Shown here: piece by piece, positions 11,261 through 24,150 of the stretch | Position numbering within the stretch: the stretch's first letter is position 1 | How the letters are laid out: the number at the start of each line of letters is the position of its first letter | Assembly (NCBI GenBank): GCA_008508345.1 | Contig: QNGE01003286.1 | Span: 1 to 64,000, forward strand | Reading direction: 5' to 3' | Source: Paragonimus westermani | Lineage: Eukaryota > Platyhelminthes > Trematoda > Plagiorchiida > Troglotrematidae | Length of the DNA stretch: 64,000 bases | The notes under the pieces: generated by a model | What the model was told of the DNA's origin: nothing | The model's input: the letters and a program-made list of their open reading frames with translations, nothing else | Database searches by the model: none | Position numbers and translations under genes: made by a program

Positions 11261-11978
11261 CAATTATATAAGGGGTTAGTAGAGTTAGATCGAGATATCG
11301 ATCAGACTTATTACAGAGAAACGAGGTCACTGGCCAGTCAGTTGGCGATGGCTTGATTGGTTTGTTACGTCACGCTTGTCCATTGGTTTGACCGCGCCGG
11401 TTGGCCATCGATCAGATGGATTTTTGGCCATGGTAGGTGCGGCGTCTGAACAAACCGTTTTTGATGACATAATATCGGGTCAATCGGCCTGATTCCGATA
11501 GCTTCGGCAGTAAAAAGTGTTCTAATTTGGACAGATTTTGATCGGTTGCCCGGCACGCGATGTACCACTTTGAAAGATTCGTCAGTTTTCACCCGGTGCC
11601 CGCTTTCAACCAGATGAGCGAGGATAGCGCTTTTGACCGGTCGTGATTCCCCGTGTCCCAGCCATCGTGGATGGTGTTCTCGGATTCGTTTCTAAAGCTG
11701 TCTTGACGTTCGACCAACATAACCTGCTCCATAGGAACAAGTGAATGAGTAGGTACACATAGATGAGGTCTGAACTGTCAGTCTCTCTTTGTTATAAAAC
11801 CTGAGAATGGGGGATGTGGGGAATTGAATACGGAGCTCAGCGGTGGCATAGGTCCTGCTTGTTGTCTGGTTGAGCCTATTTGTCAGCCATTCCGCTGCAC
11901 TATCACCTTTGAACGGCATACAGAACGTTAACATGACTTCACAGAAATCATGCTCATTGGACGTAGTGTCTTTATTCA
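11261..11978 (-). mobile_element. Penelope-like element A, 5'-truncated, minus strand
   Basis: On the minus strand the element runs from a connector region through a GIY-YIG endonuclease domain to a 3' untranslated end. That end (minus reading, about 11400 down to 11261) matches the end of element B at 22690-22828, including CAATGGACAAGCGTGACG and the terminal CCTTATA block. At its 5' end it meets a short plus-strand piece of the reverse transcriptase of the same family (11950-11976), giving an inverted junction. Penelope-like elements are retroelements whose single protein joins a reverse transcriptase to a GIY-YIG endonuclease. Confidence 0.8.
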
Positions 11979-11979
11979 C
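11365..11979 (-). pseudogene. Penelope-like GIY-YIG endonuclease region, one in-frame stop
   Basis: A single minus-strand frame of about 205 codons covers the C-terminal part of a Penelope-type protein. It shows the MPFKGDSAAEWLTNRL connector, then CTYSFTCSYGAGYVGRTSRQL (GIY-YIG core, here Y ... YVGRT), KRIREHHPRW, AHLVESGHRV, a TAEAIGIR motif and a final QKRFVQTPHLPWP. These follow the family order. The only break is a TAG at 11692-11694 just after RTSRQL, where relatives have a sense codon; no frameshift is seen. The reverse transcriptase that should precede it is missing. Confidence 0.85.
11950..11976 (+). mobile_element. Short plus-strand fragment of Penelope-like reverse transcriptase at an inverted junction
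   Basis: About 30 bases on the plus strand (around CATGCTCATTGGACG) read S-L-D-V-V-S-L-F-T, reverse transcriptase motif A. They match 21447-21475 in element B almost base for base. They sit immediately upstream, in opposite orientation, of the minus-strand GIY-YIG part. Confidence 0.65.
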
Positions 11980-14900
11980 AGTTGTGGGCTAACTGAGTGC
12001 ATAGTCATCACTGAATGTTCAATGGCTGTTTGTCTGATGCCTCAAGTCATCGCATTCACACACTCAACACACTGATAAGCGCCTATTTAATTCATTCATG
12101 GTTTGATGTGTTATTCTTTGACTGCAGCATTAGTAAATGTTGTGCGTAACCGATAGAAGTGAGAAGAAAATTAACAACTTAACATTGTTGCACGATTTGT
12201 TTGTAGTGGGCAAACCAGTCCATTTAGTGTTGTTGTTAGTGATGTAAGTTCACATGTGTATTTTACCGAGGGCTTGTCTTAAGAGTGTAATTATAGTAAG
12301 GTGGCATCATTGGACAATTACTTTTAGTTACCCTTGAATCGGTTGATCAGAAACTGGTGCCTGCGGCCAGTTGGCGCCATTAGCAAATGGCAATGTTAGA
12401 GAGGTATAACTAGAACACGCTGTACAATATGTGATTATTACAACATAGGCGTAATGCAAGCTTCTTACAGAGCTACGACGACCTTAAAAATAAAGGTGGA
12501 TTAGTTCAGCAATGATAGTTCACTTTGAATCAAACGTCTCACTCGAAAGTGTTTTCACAACCGTAGATCTCTACCGTGTGCTAATGTGTAAGTGCTGCAA
12601 ACTAGGTTATACATGTTAAATTACTCCGTTATGAATCAAATTATTTACAAACGATGCTTATGTCGTCGAATGCCAACAGACGCCCCTACCCACGTCTTGT
12701 TGGACAGAATCTGTTTAAGCACGTGAATCATCTGCTAATCTCAGCTGTTAAGAGGACTCAATGTGAGTTGAATGCAAGAATTCTGCTTTTTTCTCCGCAA
12801 ACCTCTAGAATTCATGGCTGCCTTTTTAAACCCGTCGAATATGTGCCGAAGGGCATTTTGTACGCGTTGTGTGAAGTTGTTGTAAGATTTATCTAAATTT
12901 GGGTGATGAATAGTTCGCAATTTATTGATGAGTAGTTGGAACATGAAGATGTGGATAACATTTAGATTTGATCAACTTCAAAAACACATTTTCAAACTGG
13001 ACTTTTCCGAAAAGAAACGACGTTCACGCAATTGTCATTAGCGACGCAGAACTTCAACAATCTGTCTTTAATACGCTCGTATTTACAACTCTGGTATTTA
13101 TATTTGAGAAGCAGATAGAACAATTTCACTGGGAGTGACAGAATTGAAACACAAGAGGCGACTTGGTAATTATATCCAAGGCACAAGTTGCCAAACTAAC
13201 TGGGCGAGTGAAATATGAACCTGGGTTATGTAACCAACTAGAGATACGTGGATTGAGGATAGTAACTGCAGCCAATCGATCATTCCTTAGAAATGCTTAA
13301 TCAGGCTGTTACCCACAATCTTCACTTTCCTTCTGGCCAGCGTTCTGATTAATGTTATGTACTTGAGCAGCGGAAAACCTAAATATTCTACTACCCACAT
13401 TTGATCGTACTTTTCGGTCTTGCTTTGAGTCGCTCCGAACCATGACCTATCAGCATTCATGCACAATTGCTTGTGATGAGAACACAACCCTGGCAAATAA
13501 CCAAACACATACATTGTCATCACTCTAGCCCGAACACATGAAGCCTCATTTTTTAAAATCTCATATTTCATGTTTGTGTTTTACCTTATGAGTGTTCTTC
13601 ACATTTTTCTGAACCAGCGTGTCGTCGAAAGTTTTACAAGTTGAACACCATTCACGTTTGTTCACACTCTTTATGTTAGGGTGAACTTTCTCGTTAGTCC
13701 ACTTCAAAATAAGGAGTCAGACTCAACATTAAGTCTCATTACAGCCCATCAGTAATGACTGTCTCAGACTGAACCCGGATTTTTCATTCGGCGCTCGGGA
13801 TTGGCGTTCAAGTCTTGGTCACGTCAAATTACTTCTCCGCAGGATATTATGAACGAACAAACATTGAAGTGCTAACGAGGACCTTACTTCCATATATTTC
13901 ACCTGTTAACGGGCATGATATTTGGTAGTATAATGCATACACATTAGCCTGTTAGTAGAACGGTAATGTTCTGGCTGAACTTGTTCATTAAAAGGTCTTT
14001 TAAACGTGCAGCCGTCTGGTTACTGTAATGCGCAATCTCATCAGTGCAAGATCCTGTGAATTCACAGTGCGAGCTGAGGTTTGTTCGACGGTTTCATCTT
14101 ATGTTTAAATGTGTGGTGAAGCACAAATAGATACGCCTTGAAACATTGATGGAGCAGCACTTATGTCTCTCTTCCTGATTGTCTGACAACAAGTCTACAT
14201 CGCATCACTCCCTTTTAAATTCATCTAATTTCATGGGTTTCTGCTTATGTGTTTGAATCAAACTCTTGAAACACCGAAAAGGAAAATTATTGTTCAACAG
14301 CACATTCTTTAACCCATCAATTAAGAAAACAAGATATCTATCCTTAGAAGCGTCAGTCCGGTTCGACTGATGTTCGCATTACACTGGGCACGCAGATGTG
14401 ACCGGCAGGTTTCTACGGATTGCCCATAGTTAGATTTTTCTGTCATATCTTCGAACAAAATATCTTGAAAATCACCAGAATCTGTTGAAATGTTCTGAAT
14501 ATTCCAGTGAATAATAATCCTCTAACTGTAAGTGGTATAATTGAAGTTTTTATATGTTCTTCTTGTTACACAATGATTTCCAGTTAACAAGACAGCAGAC
14601 AGATTCTTGTCACCGTAACGATAGAGAGTGTCTTAGTTTAACTGTAATTGACTACGCACGCAACACACGTTCGGTTTATTTGGTTTACAAGCAATTTAAG
14701 AAGTCATCTTTTAAAAATCAGTTCGAGTACACATGGACAGTACCAAAAGGGAGATTTAGTCGGTATCCCAGGAGCTCTGGATTTACTGACGAACATACCA
14801 TGTGTGATTGGCAATGGTTTAAATATTAACGAACAGAACTTGAATCGTATTTATAAAGCAAAATTGAATTAACCATAGACTTAATACCAACTAAATTAAG

Positions 14901-17744
14901 CCAGTTCGTTAATGTGGATAAGACAATTTAGAAAATCGCGCACGCGTTCACCTTCACTTAACACTAACAAGATGTAATGGACATTCTATCGTCTATAAAA
15001 TAAAACTCTGTGCCTTAGTTCCGTTAATACAATCCATTGGTTGGTGTTAGTGAGCTTATGCTTAATTTTTTTCAAACAAAATTTCGCAACTGAATGAGAT
15101 GCTTTTCAAAGTTTTCCCACTGACAAAACAGGGTGAACAGCTTCACAGTATTAGAAAGCAACACACAACGGCAAATGCAACTACGCTTGCAAGTGCGTTT
15201 AAGTGACATAACTCTATACAATACTGTTAGGCTGTGTTTGTTTTTGATACTTCACGGTCTCTCAAAGGCAAATGCTATTGAATTACTGTTCACGACCACC
15301 ACCCCGTCTGATGGCACATTAGCTAGTCACTCTTTGAAAATCATTGAAACGAAAATGTCAGACGGATTCTACTAATGTTTCTGCTAATGTTTCTTTTACT
15401 AACATTTCTGCTCAGTAATTTATACATCACGTGCTAGTAGAATGATCCATTCGGTGGACTTTCGGCCGCCGTTCAAGGGCATCCACCTAAACGAAACAAT
15501 TGGTCAAAGAAAATTCAGTAACAGAATGTAATCTGCCTTCACTAGAGACATCTTGTCCACTCATCTTTCAGCAAAATTGGCGTAGCTTATTTATGATGGG
15601 CTGATATCGGAACAAGAGACAAAGGCAGTATATGGCAACTCATTCAGAGAAACCAGCATTCAAAAATACGCTTGATTACACTCGTTAACAGTGTAAAACA
15701 AACCAATTCAATTTGTTTCTCTAAATGGATTTTTTTGGAGAAGTTATGACGTTGTGCGCCGAAACTATCAACTGTGATTTCCGTCTTCAGTCTTCTCAAC
15801 AAGCGTATGTAATAAGTGATAACGCCGCGCCAAAATGAAATTTAGCCAAGTTTTCCTTGTTCAGGATTGACCAACAGTTTGCTGCATACATTACTAACTT
15901 GTCACACTATAAACGATGCGTTTATGATGGGCACACACTCAGTAAAGGTAAACCGATATTGCCGTAAAATTAAAAGCAATGAAAAGCAACAACTGCACCT
16001 GACTGACTTCCTGCTTTACTTTGACAAACTGGCATCGTTTCATCAGGCTCAGCTGTTGGAATTCCTCCAAACACATGAGTGGCCTTATAATTGAGTGCAT
16101 CAGATGGTATAGTATGGTTTTGTTGTAGCAAATTTGGAGTTCTCAGATGCGTACTTAGTTAGCAGAATAATAACGTTACTTTTGGAAACTTGAGGGGATG
16201 AACTGACGTGCAGAAAGGTGAGCACGAAGATGGTCAGGAAAACGAAGATTATTGAGCAAAGTAAGTGGTGGATAATACAGCGCAACATTCGGTTAGTTGC
16301 CATCTGAACCCAGCGTAGCATGTGAGTTTGACGTAGACAAGTGTCTACTGTTCACGGACATACTCCTAAGTTGTTGGCTATGTCTGATGGGACATCTGTA
16401 GGAACTACACACTAAGGGTGATACATGAACTTTAGAAGAATAACTAGAACCGAGAACATCCGCTGTTGGTCTAAGAATCAGATAAAAGTCTAGTCTTCTG
16501 TTTGTTAAATCTAGTGAAATAAGCCAGCATTTTAAATTGTTCGCCTGGCGTTTACTTTGCATAATCGGCAGTCTGTCCACAATGGAACAGGGGGAGCATG
16601 TGCATCGAAAGGTTGTAATTTTGTTTGCTCAGTATGCACACTTCAACTAAACCGCTGGTCTTGGAAGTGTAAGTACATATTCGGTTCGGTGAGTTTATCA
16701 CAGTAGGATACTTTTACCAATGCCTAGACAGATTGGAGTTTTGCATTTAGCACAGTTGGCCAGCAGTGTACACTTGTTACGACTAGCCATACTTTCATCG
16801 GTAGACGAGACGACCCCTACCCCATTATCACACATCTTGACCATCAGTCATATTCGCTTGTGAGTACTATTCAGTCACTCTGTATGTGAAAGATGTGGTC
16901 ACACATGAGGGTTGTTTAGTTTACGTCACTTAAATTCACACTGTTCATCAGCATTAATTACGTCGCTCAGAAAGTTGAATAGACTGCGATTTTCACTTAA
17001 TTTAGAAGACTTACGGGATAGTTCGTCGCATGCGGTTAAAAGCACAGAGACAATCCAACAAACTCGAAGTTATTAGTGAACGTGATAGAGAGTTTAGACA
17101 TGATAATTCAGTTTGCTTAGGATGGTGCAGTAACAGTTGGCTTATGGCAACGCAACCAGCGTTAGGTTAGTGTTTTCAGCAAGAAAGCATATCAGTAACC
17201 AGTCTTAGTAAAAGCCAAGCTTGAATCTGACACGAAAACCCCTGTGTGAATACAAAATCTGAGACCACTTTCAGGCGACTTTCAGTTTAGGTCAGCCAAA
17301 TCCATGCTGGTTGATTAGTAATATAAAACCTGTTTCGAGCTCTTGGGTTAAGGCTGCAAGAACGCTCAAAACACCTGGCGATTCATGAACACTGGTTAAC
17401 AGATTTTTGGAGTGGATATTTTAATTCGGCACCTCGAGAGCCAGTCAACTCGAACGACTAATGTGGAGTCAAAGTGGCATAGTACTGGTGCAGTATAACT
17501 ATGCACGTGAGTTTTGTGCTCAGTTGATTACACAGTTTCTGCCAGCAACAGTTTTGTAGTGGAAGTTCAAAGGTAGTCGAGATTTTATGTTCCAAATTCT
17601 GCCGAAGCACACAAACAGTTTCGTGAGTGTTGGTCCCCCATCAGATGAACCCCCACCGCACACCCTGTTATAAAAACGGTCTGGTGCTGAAATTTGCAAA
17701 TGATAGTTAATATAAACTAAATATCACTCAACTACTGGCAGCTC
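11980..17744. other. Intron sequence without recognised features
   Basis: I found no homology I can defend. Frames at 12654-12896, 13287-13571 (minus), 14554-14829, 15133-15375, 15867-16094 and 16293-16580 (minus) have no recognisable domain or splice context. Confidence 0.5.
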
Positions 17745-18055
17745 ACAATCCCAATGACTTTCCGGCCACCTCTTGTTAGAGATTGCCAGTAATGCCATGG
17801 TCACGGATTAGAACTGTGGACACACTTTCATAAGGCAAGCGGTCGACCCCTGTGCAACTGACCCTGCATTAGGCATAATTGATCCATCATATATGATCGC
17901 TCAACCACATTCGCTTGGGAATAGTGATCAGCTTATTTGGTTTTCTCGACAGAAGAATCACTAACTGTCCTGTTAGCTTTCAGCGGTGACTTCTCGACCA
18001 GAATTTCTCTCCAAGTTGAAATCACAGAAATCATTAACCTGTTGAGCGATATTAT
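17745..18055 (-). mobile_element. tRNA-derived hammerhead short element, degenerate (copy 4)
   Basis: The minus strand shows the tail (GGCCGGAAAGTC), a degraded ribozyme (CTGGCAA in place of the core), a B-box-like block with mismatches, the leader around ATTAGGCATAATTGATCC, and CTAACTGTCCTGTTAG. The distal leader (AACTTGGAGAGAAATTC ... TGATTTC) resembles that of the 30.1-30.5 kb copy rather than the 37 kb copy, suggesting two leader subfamilies. The ribozyme is inactive by sequence. Confidence 0.6.
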
Positions 18056-21000
18056 TTTTTTGAGGGGGGGGCAGGTGGTGTTTTTGAGGAAAGAACGTTG
18101 AGTATGTTCAGCCAAATCGACTATTGACCAAAGTATTTAGGCTCACCTAGTACCAACCGAATGAGTCCAAAACAGGATAAATGTCGGTTCTACACATAGC
18201 ACCTTTTTCTTCGCGATTTTACTAACCTAACACATGTTAACTTACCCCCAAATTCTCGTCTTATTTTACGCCCATTTTCAAACTGATTTTCTTGACCAGT
18301 TTCTCTGGATCAATCAGAGATCACTGAGTATGAAATTGTGAATTAAAACACACTTGCTTTTAGCGTCCTAAATCCTGAACTATTCGAATGGTAAGGAAAG
18401 ATTTGTTTCTCCGAGTTTTTCTTAAGTTACTTTCACACTCATTTACAGAATTCATTTGTACGGTGAATGCAAATGACTAAACAGCACTTGTCGATTTACT
18501 ACAATGGCTGAAAAAATGTCATGTTTATTAACTGCCAAATCGTAAATTCACAAGTTGAGATAGTGTAGCATGGACGTGTGAGAAAGTTAAATAATTTCTT
18601 GATGAGAACCAATTAACTTTATCATCATAAATGAAGAACAGCGTTTTGATGTCTGAATTATTCCACGGAATTTGTAAAAGCCACCAAGCAACGGAATATA
18701 TAGCCTTTACAGAAAAGCTTGTATCGAATATAGGATCAGTTAGCGCTAACTTTTGACTCCGATAAAAGGAAAACTATTTCAAGTGGCTAGAAAACCAGAG
18801 CTGGACGTTTACTGATGGCTGATGAAGGACAGTGTGAGACCTTAAATAAGATTATCATCTGTTAAAAAAACCCCTCGCATTGTGTTAATCATTACTGTTT
18901 ACCAATCAACCACGGCAAGGTGAATGGTTTGCAGTTGCTTATGGGACCGGCGTTTAGGAGGTCAATGTGATAACCATTTTTTGCATCTATTTGCGATAGG
19001 TGGATGAGAAAACCCGGGGCCATGTTTAGACATGGAATCGTGTGACGTAAACTGCTCAGGCTCATTACGAAGACAAGTGCTTTGGCTATAGCATGTTATG
19101 AGGAGCAAATCTTTGCAAAACACTCCATGGCCATACTATAAAACCTAGCGTGAATAATATGATCAACAAGAGAAATGTGATTAGAATATACTACAAATCG
19201 CCCTTCCCGGACTATAGGACACATTTGGCGTAAAAATAGTCAGCGTCGAAACTTGATGAATTTCAGCAAGGATGTTTTGCAACCAACACCGGATTTGTCC
19301 AGCCCTGATTCTTCGGACTTGCATTTAACCGTTTTCAAACCCCCAGGGTAGAGTGAAACTAAGCTGGGGGTAATTTTTGCACAAAATAGCTATTGTAGTG
19401 GAAGTTAACATGGAGATATGAGCCATTATTATATTATAATTTACTTGTCTCAGCATATATACCTTAATCTATATACCTTACGTTTGTATCTTATTTATAT
19501 ATATTTTTGTGTTCTAGGCAGAAAATGCCTGAAGGATTAGTTATAGCACTCAGTTCTTACGAGTATATGTTGCTCACTAGTGAACAGTTAAAACAGTCAG
19601 AATCTGATAGCACTGATCGTCTGGTTCAGCTATGACAGAAAAAGCGACACAGGTCTTCCTCATCAATTGATACAGTCTCAGATGCACTCAATTCTTGACG
19701 TCGATCGTCTAAGCGAATTAGCCGAGCGCGGTATATCTTCTTAATAATCGATTTTCGCGTGACCCGTTCAGCCTGACAGGAACCCCTATCGCAAACAGTG
19801 TCTATATACGGATGCAATACAAGGAACACAATCAATAGGCAAACGTTCTATTGCGAGAAAACTTCTGCTCTTGTGTGGAGTTTCATCAATCGATATGAAC
19901 ATCACTACCTTGATATGGTTGGTCTTTTTGCACGATAAAGTAATTACATACATCATGTTTTCACGGACCATACCATTGATGATGTTATCCAGATCAACCA
20001 AATTAATTTCTTCAGTTGATCGGTCAGCTGCACTTGCATGGGCTGAATCATGAGGACTACCCACGCCACAGCTGAAATACTCATTCTCATGCACTTACAC
20101 TTACACTAGTATCCTGTTACGCCATCGTGACTCATAAGCTCACTTTCCGCAAACCAAACCACCACGAAATTTTGGCTTTTGACCATCAGCATGCCATGCT
20201 CAACGGGTACATTACGCTAGGTCGAGTAAAATATCTGCATGAACGAACCGTGTCCAACGCGAATCACGTGACTCACTAGTGCCGAGAAGTAAACCAGAGC
20301 TATTTAGGCCGCTTTATTCCGTTTGGTCATACTGTCAGTACATCTGTAAATGTGCAACAAACTGTGAGAGAACCATGTCGTTTTTCTATCAAGTCCAGAC
20401 TACTTAGTGGGTGTTGGGCACTTATGTCCATATTTTGTCCAAGACCGCAAGTGTAAGACAGCCGTAGACTCACAACATCAACAAACAAACAAACAAACAA
20501 TGATCAAACGACGTAGCACCAGGGCGAGTGCGTGACCAATACAACCATGCATTCAATGAATCAACCACATAAGTGAATATAAATCATATAATGGTGTGGT
20601 ATGGAGCCCCCAAATTAACGGTTACATGCTCTGAGTTCCACCTTAAACCCAAAACTTTTGGTACAGCTCATCATCCACCCTAAACTGTTTTACAGACAAA
20701 TTAATCTAAAGAAAAATAATCTTCAAAATTAAGGTCCCAGAACTTGGTATGTAGCAGGCAGTTTTCACGATTGCCTAGGGTTTGTTTTAATTCACGTCGT
20801 CGAAGTAGTTTTTGTTTTCACCCACGAGGGATGGATTGAACACTTAGGTTGATGAGGAGCCTGTAAGAGAAACTGTGTTGAATGAACTTTCCCACCCTGA
20901 TGAATTATTCTGTAGCAGAGGATTTTATTGTAGACGCTGTAGATGCTTGCTGCAAACAACTGTCTGAGTGTTGAGAAACACCTTCATTTCAAAGTTTCCG

Positions 21001-21429
21001 TAATCTTACTAATGATTTTTGGCTATCTGATTTCAGTTAGCCGCTGAAAACATTTATGTTTTGACAAAGCACTGTCAAGAAATTCCGCCTTACTGTTTAA
21101 TCGTCTGAAAACTAAAGACAGCCTAAACAGATTAAACCTGCAAATTCGATGCTGACCCTCTCAAATGTGTTGATTCCTATCTTTGTTGGTATAATGAAAG
21201 TTGTCTGATCTTTTATAATAATTCCAGCAGTTGTTTTAATGGACCAGTTAGTATGCATGAACAAGATGGATGAAATTTCCGCACATCCCAGCACATTCAA
21301 AACTACGAAGAAACCAGACAGTATGTTGGTAATGGAATAACAAATACCCATTGAAATACAGATATTCATTATATCACCTTATCATTGAAAAAACAATATC
21401 ACAGTTTAAAACCTGTAATTATCAGGGCT
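18056..21429. other. Intron sequence; G8 run and (CAAA)5 microsatellite only
   Basis: A run of eight G lies at 18064-18071 and a (CAAA)n tract at about 20480-20500. Two overlapping minus-strand frames at 19626-20094 resemble no family. Nothing else is supportable. Confidence 0.5.
20480..20500. repeat. (CAAA)n microsatellite
   Basis: There are about five perfect copies of a four-base unit. Confidence 0.9.
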
Positions 21430-21435
21430 TTGACA

Positions 21436-22046
21436 TGGTGTGGTACATGCTCATTGGACGCAGTGTCGTTATTCACGAACGTTCCGCTGCTAGAAACTGC
21501 CAGTTTTGTCTGTGAGTACGGGTGTGAGACTGGAATCATCATTGGGTTACCACCACAGAAAGTGAAACAACTTCTGCTGCGTCGTACAATCGATGCACAC
21601 CCGATGTTCAAAGGTGTGTTTTGTTGGCAGAGAGATGGCGTAGGACTGGGATCTCAGTCTGGACCTATCCTGGCCGATATGCTCATGGGGAAGCTTGAAC
21701 GAACCTCGCCTCACTTCGCCGTCAGCCACTGACATGTGACTATATATTCACGGTAGACAGTTTGGATAGTAATACACACACAGCACTCGACACATTTAAT
21801 CGCACCAACAAGGCGGTTAAGTTTGCAATTGAGGAGGGGACTGGAAACGAGATATATTTCCTAGATGTCCGTTTACATCGACAAATAGACGGAACTACTC
21901 AACGCAAGATTCAGCGTAGGAATACATGGACAGGTCAGCAAACAAACTTTTACAGTTTTGTGCCCCTAAAACTGAAGAGGAATCTTGTGTGCTGCCTGGC
22001 TGATAGAAAATACAAAATTTGTTCAACGAACATGTTAGAAAGTTAA
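21436..22046 (+). pseudogene. Penelope-like reverse transcriptase, broken
   Basis: The first frame (to 21732) shows motif A, CSLDAVSLFTNVPLLETASF, and the finger/palm block ending in WQRDGVGLGSQSGPILADML (motif B, normally GSPLGP). It then shifts frame. A second frame from about 21732 to 22046 carries IFTVDS, FNRTNKAVKF, IYFLDVRLHRQIDG and RRNTWTGQQTNFYSF, the thumb-side blocks of the family. The YVDD catalytic motif expected between the two is gone: only DYIFTV remains, consistent with a small deletion that also caused the frameshift. The N-terminal part of the enzyme is absent. Confidence 0.85.
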
Positions 22047-22690
22047 CTAGAATTCACAAAGAATGTACTTCAAGATCACGGCTAGCCGGAACCATTTATC
22101 GCCATATACATGGTCAGAATATCACTTAAACCTGGAGTGCATGATGTAAGGAAGTAGACTGTGTTCATTCGAGCGCTGTTCAAAAGCGACAGTGCCGTAA
22201 AAAGGCCGACAAATAGGCTCGACCAGACAACTAGCAGGACCTGTGATGCATCTTAACCCCGTATTCAATTCTCCAAATCCCCAACTCCCAGTTTTTGTAA
22301 CAAAGACAGACTGACATTTCAGACCTCATTTATTTCCGCCTACTCATTCACTTGTTCCTGGGGAGCAGTTTATATTGGTCGAACTTTAAAACAGCTTTCG
22401 AGACTAATCCGAGAACATCCAGGGTGAATGGACACGGGGAATTACGATCGGTCATTGTATGCATCCTTACTCAGCTGGTTGAAAGTGGGCACCAAGTGAA
22501 AAGTGATCAAGCCTTCAAGGTGGTACGTCGCGTGCCAGGCAACTCATCAGAAGCTCTCCGAATTAGAACACTTTCTACTGCCGAAGCTGTCGGAATCAGA
22601 CTACTTGGCCCGGGAATATATCATCAAAAAATGGTTTGTTCAGACGCTGTGCATACCATGGCCACAAATCCATAGGATCGATCGCTAACC
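22047..22690 (+). pseudogene. Penelope-like GIY-YIG endonuclease region, multiply broken
   Basis: The plus strand continues the element B protein in shifting frames. Pieces include FKSDSAVKRPTNRLDQTTSR, AYSFTCSWGAVYIGRT followed by LIREHPG, a decayed LVESGHQVKSDQ block and PWPQIHRI near the end. These align with the intact-frame region of element A. Stops and frame changes occur throughout. Confidence 0.75.
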
Positions 22691-22828
22691 TGCGCGATCA
22701 AACCAATGGACAAGCGTGACGAAACCGACCAATCAAGCCATTGCCATCTGATTGACCAGTGACCTAATTTGATCTGTAATAAGTCTGGTCGATCTCTCGA
22801 CCCAACTCTACTAATTCCTTATACAACG

Positions 22829-23789
22829 GAACCGGCCTAAAGATGAATTATCGAAAACACATGTTCGCCTAGATATCTTTATCCTCACAGTGTGGTTCAC
22901 CTGAACTTCGTTGTCAGAGATTTTATGCGGGTCACTTTAGCTGTGCATGATTCTCCCTACCAGGAAGTGACACAACGACTATTCGACATTTTAAGGTCTC
23001 TCTCCGTCCAACGGTTGTTATGCATACTTTGAAAGACATTTCTGAACTGAACTTGTGTAGTTAACACCCAGATGTTACCCAATACACGATATGCTCTAAC
23101 GCTGTTATGTCTTTGTCTACAAACGTATAACTGTGGGAAACGGTGGATTTCATTCGTGATTCAATTTTATCCAATTCTGTTGTTCTTCAACTCGATTTTG
23201 ACAGTTTGAAAAGTTTAGTGTAAACAAATTGTGAGATTTCGTATCATGTGTAAGGGTTTAAAACACATGAGTGGCACAGCCATAACCAGCTCAATCGGGT
23301 CTGTTTTAGGATGTGTTTGTGACTGCGGATCAGCAGATATTAGTTCTGGTCATAAACGAACCGTAGTTGTACAAACGATATATTAGCTGCCTACTGTTTG
23401 TCGAACGAAACAGGGAAACAAATCGACGAGAAAATTTAGGCTTTTAACCGTCCACTCAATTCCCTCAGTGATGTTTAAGTGCGAACCAGAGAACGGTTGA
23501 TCATTTTGGATGTACTGATTCGATATCGCCCAGATGGATACATTGAGAGTTCAGTATAACGTAAACTAACACGGAAATTCACGAAGTGTGTTCTTGTTAT
23601 CTACAGGATTGTAGTAGTACTCACGATGATATACAGAGCATCAAGAATGCGTTTCTAAGACAGACTACAACCTGAGCAGGCAGCATTATGTGAAACTTTT
23701 CATGCTAACGATTCCCCAGAACGTTTCCTCAGGAACTAAGAAAACTAACTGTCCGGGAAAGTGCACTGTGGAAGTTCCTAAAATTTTTC
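22829..23789. other. Intron sequence without recognised features
   Basis: No coding or repeat signal was recognised. Confidence 0.5.
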
Positions 23790-24150
23790 TACCAGACATT
23801 TTTCAAGTGTGACAGTTTGTTGAACACTTCTGGAAAAATGATTAGTTCTAAGATGAAACGCCTATATAGCGTGACAAAACATTCCCTTCTCTTACAAGTG
23901 ACTAGATGGCCTCTGAGCCAGATGGAAAAATACAGTCCCGGGTCATCTGCCAGTAAGTTTTCCTCCAGTTTCGGAAAAACCTACATAGGTGAAACACAAA
24001 GAACGTTTGAAATCATGGCCAAGGAGCATGCCCCAGAATGACGAGGGAATGTGCATGAGCTGGTAAGTGTCACTCAGCGAGGACGAAATACCTCCTCGTT
24101 CATCACAAAACGATCCTCAACAGCAGGCCATAGCGTCAATATTGCATAAT
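23790..24150 (+). pseudogene. Penelope-like GIY-YIG fragment D, different lineage
   Basis: The plus frame from 23817 shows SSFGKTYIGETQRTFEIMAK, then EHAPE, an in-frame TGA at 24039-24041 (a Trp position in relatives), and further on RNTSSFITKRSSTAGHSVNI. This is the GIY-YIG pattern Y-I-G-E-T-x-R followed by the E-H and T-G-H blocks. It differs from elements A and B (YVGRT/YIGRT with an SGHRV ending) and so represents another Penelope-like lineage. No reverse transcriptase is visible next to it. Confidence 0.65.

Larger units (their letters stand above)
21430..22828 (+). mobile_element. Penelope-like element B, 5'-truncated
   Basis: The element begins within the reverse transcriptase at motif A (about 21447). 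It runs through the rest of that domain and a GIY-YIG endonuclease region to the same 3' end as element A, finishing near CCTTATACAAC at 22826. It is in intron 1, sense to the host gene. Several frameshifts and stops show that it is dead. It belongs to the same family as element A: the reverse transcriptase piece, connector and 3' end all match. Confidence 0.85.

Noticed and set aside
19626..20094. Two overlapping minus-strand frames as a possible frameshifted gene
   Set aside because: No domain or conserved motif could be recognised in either frame.
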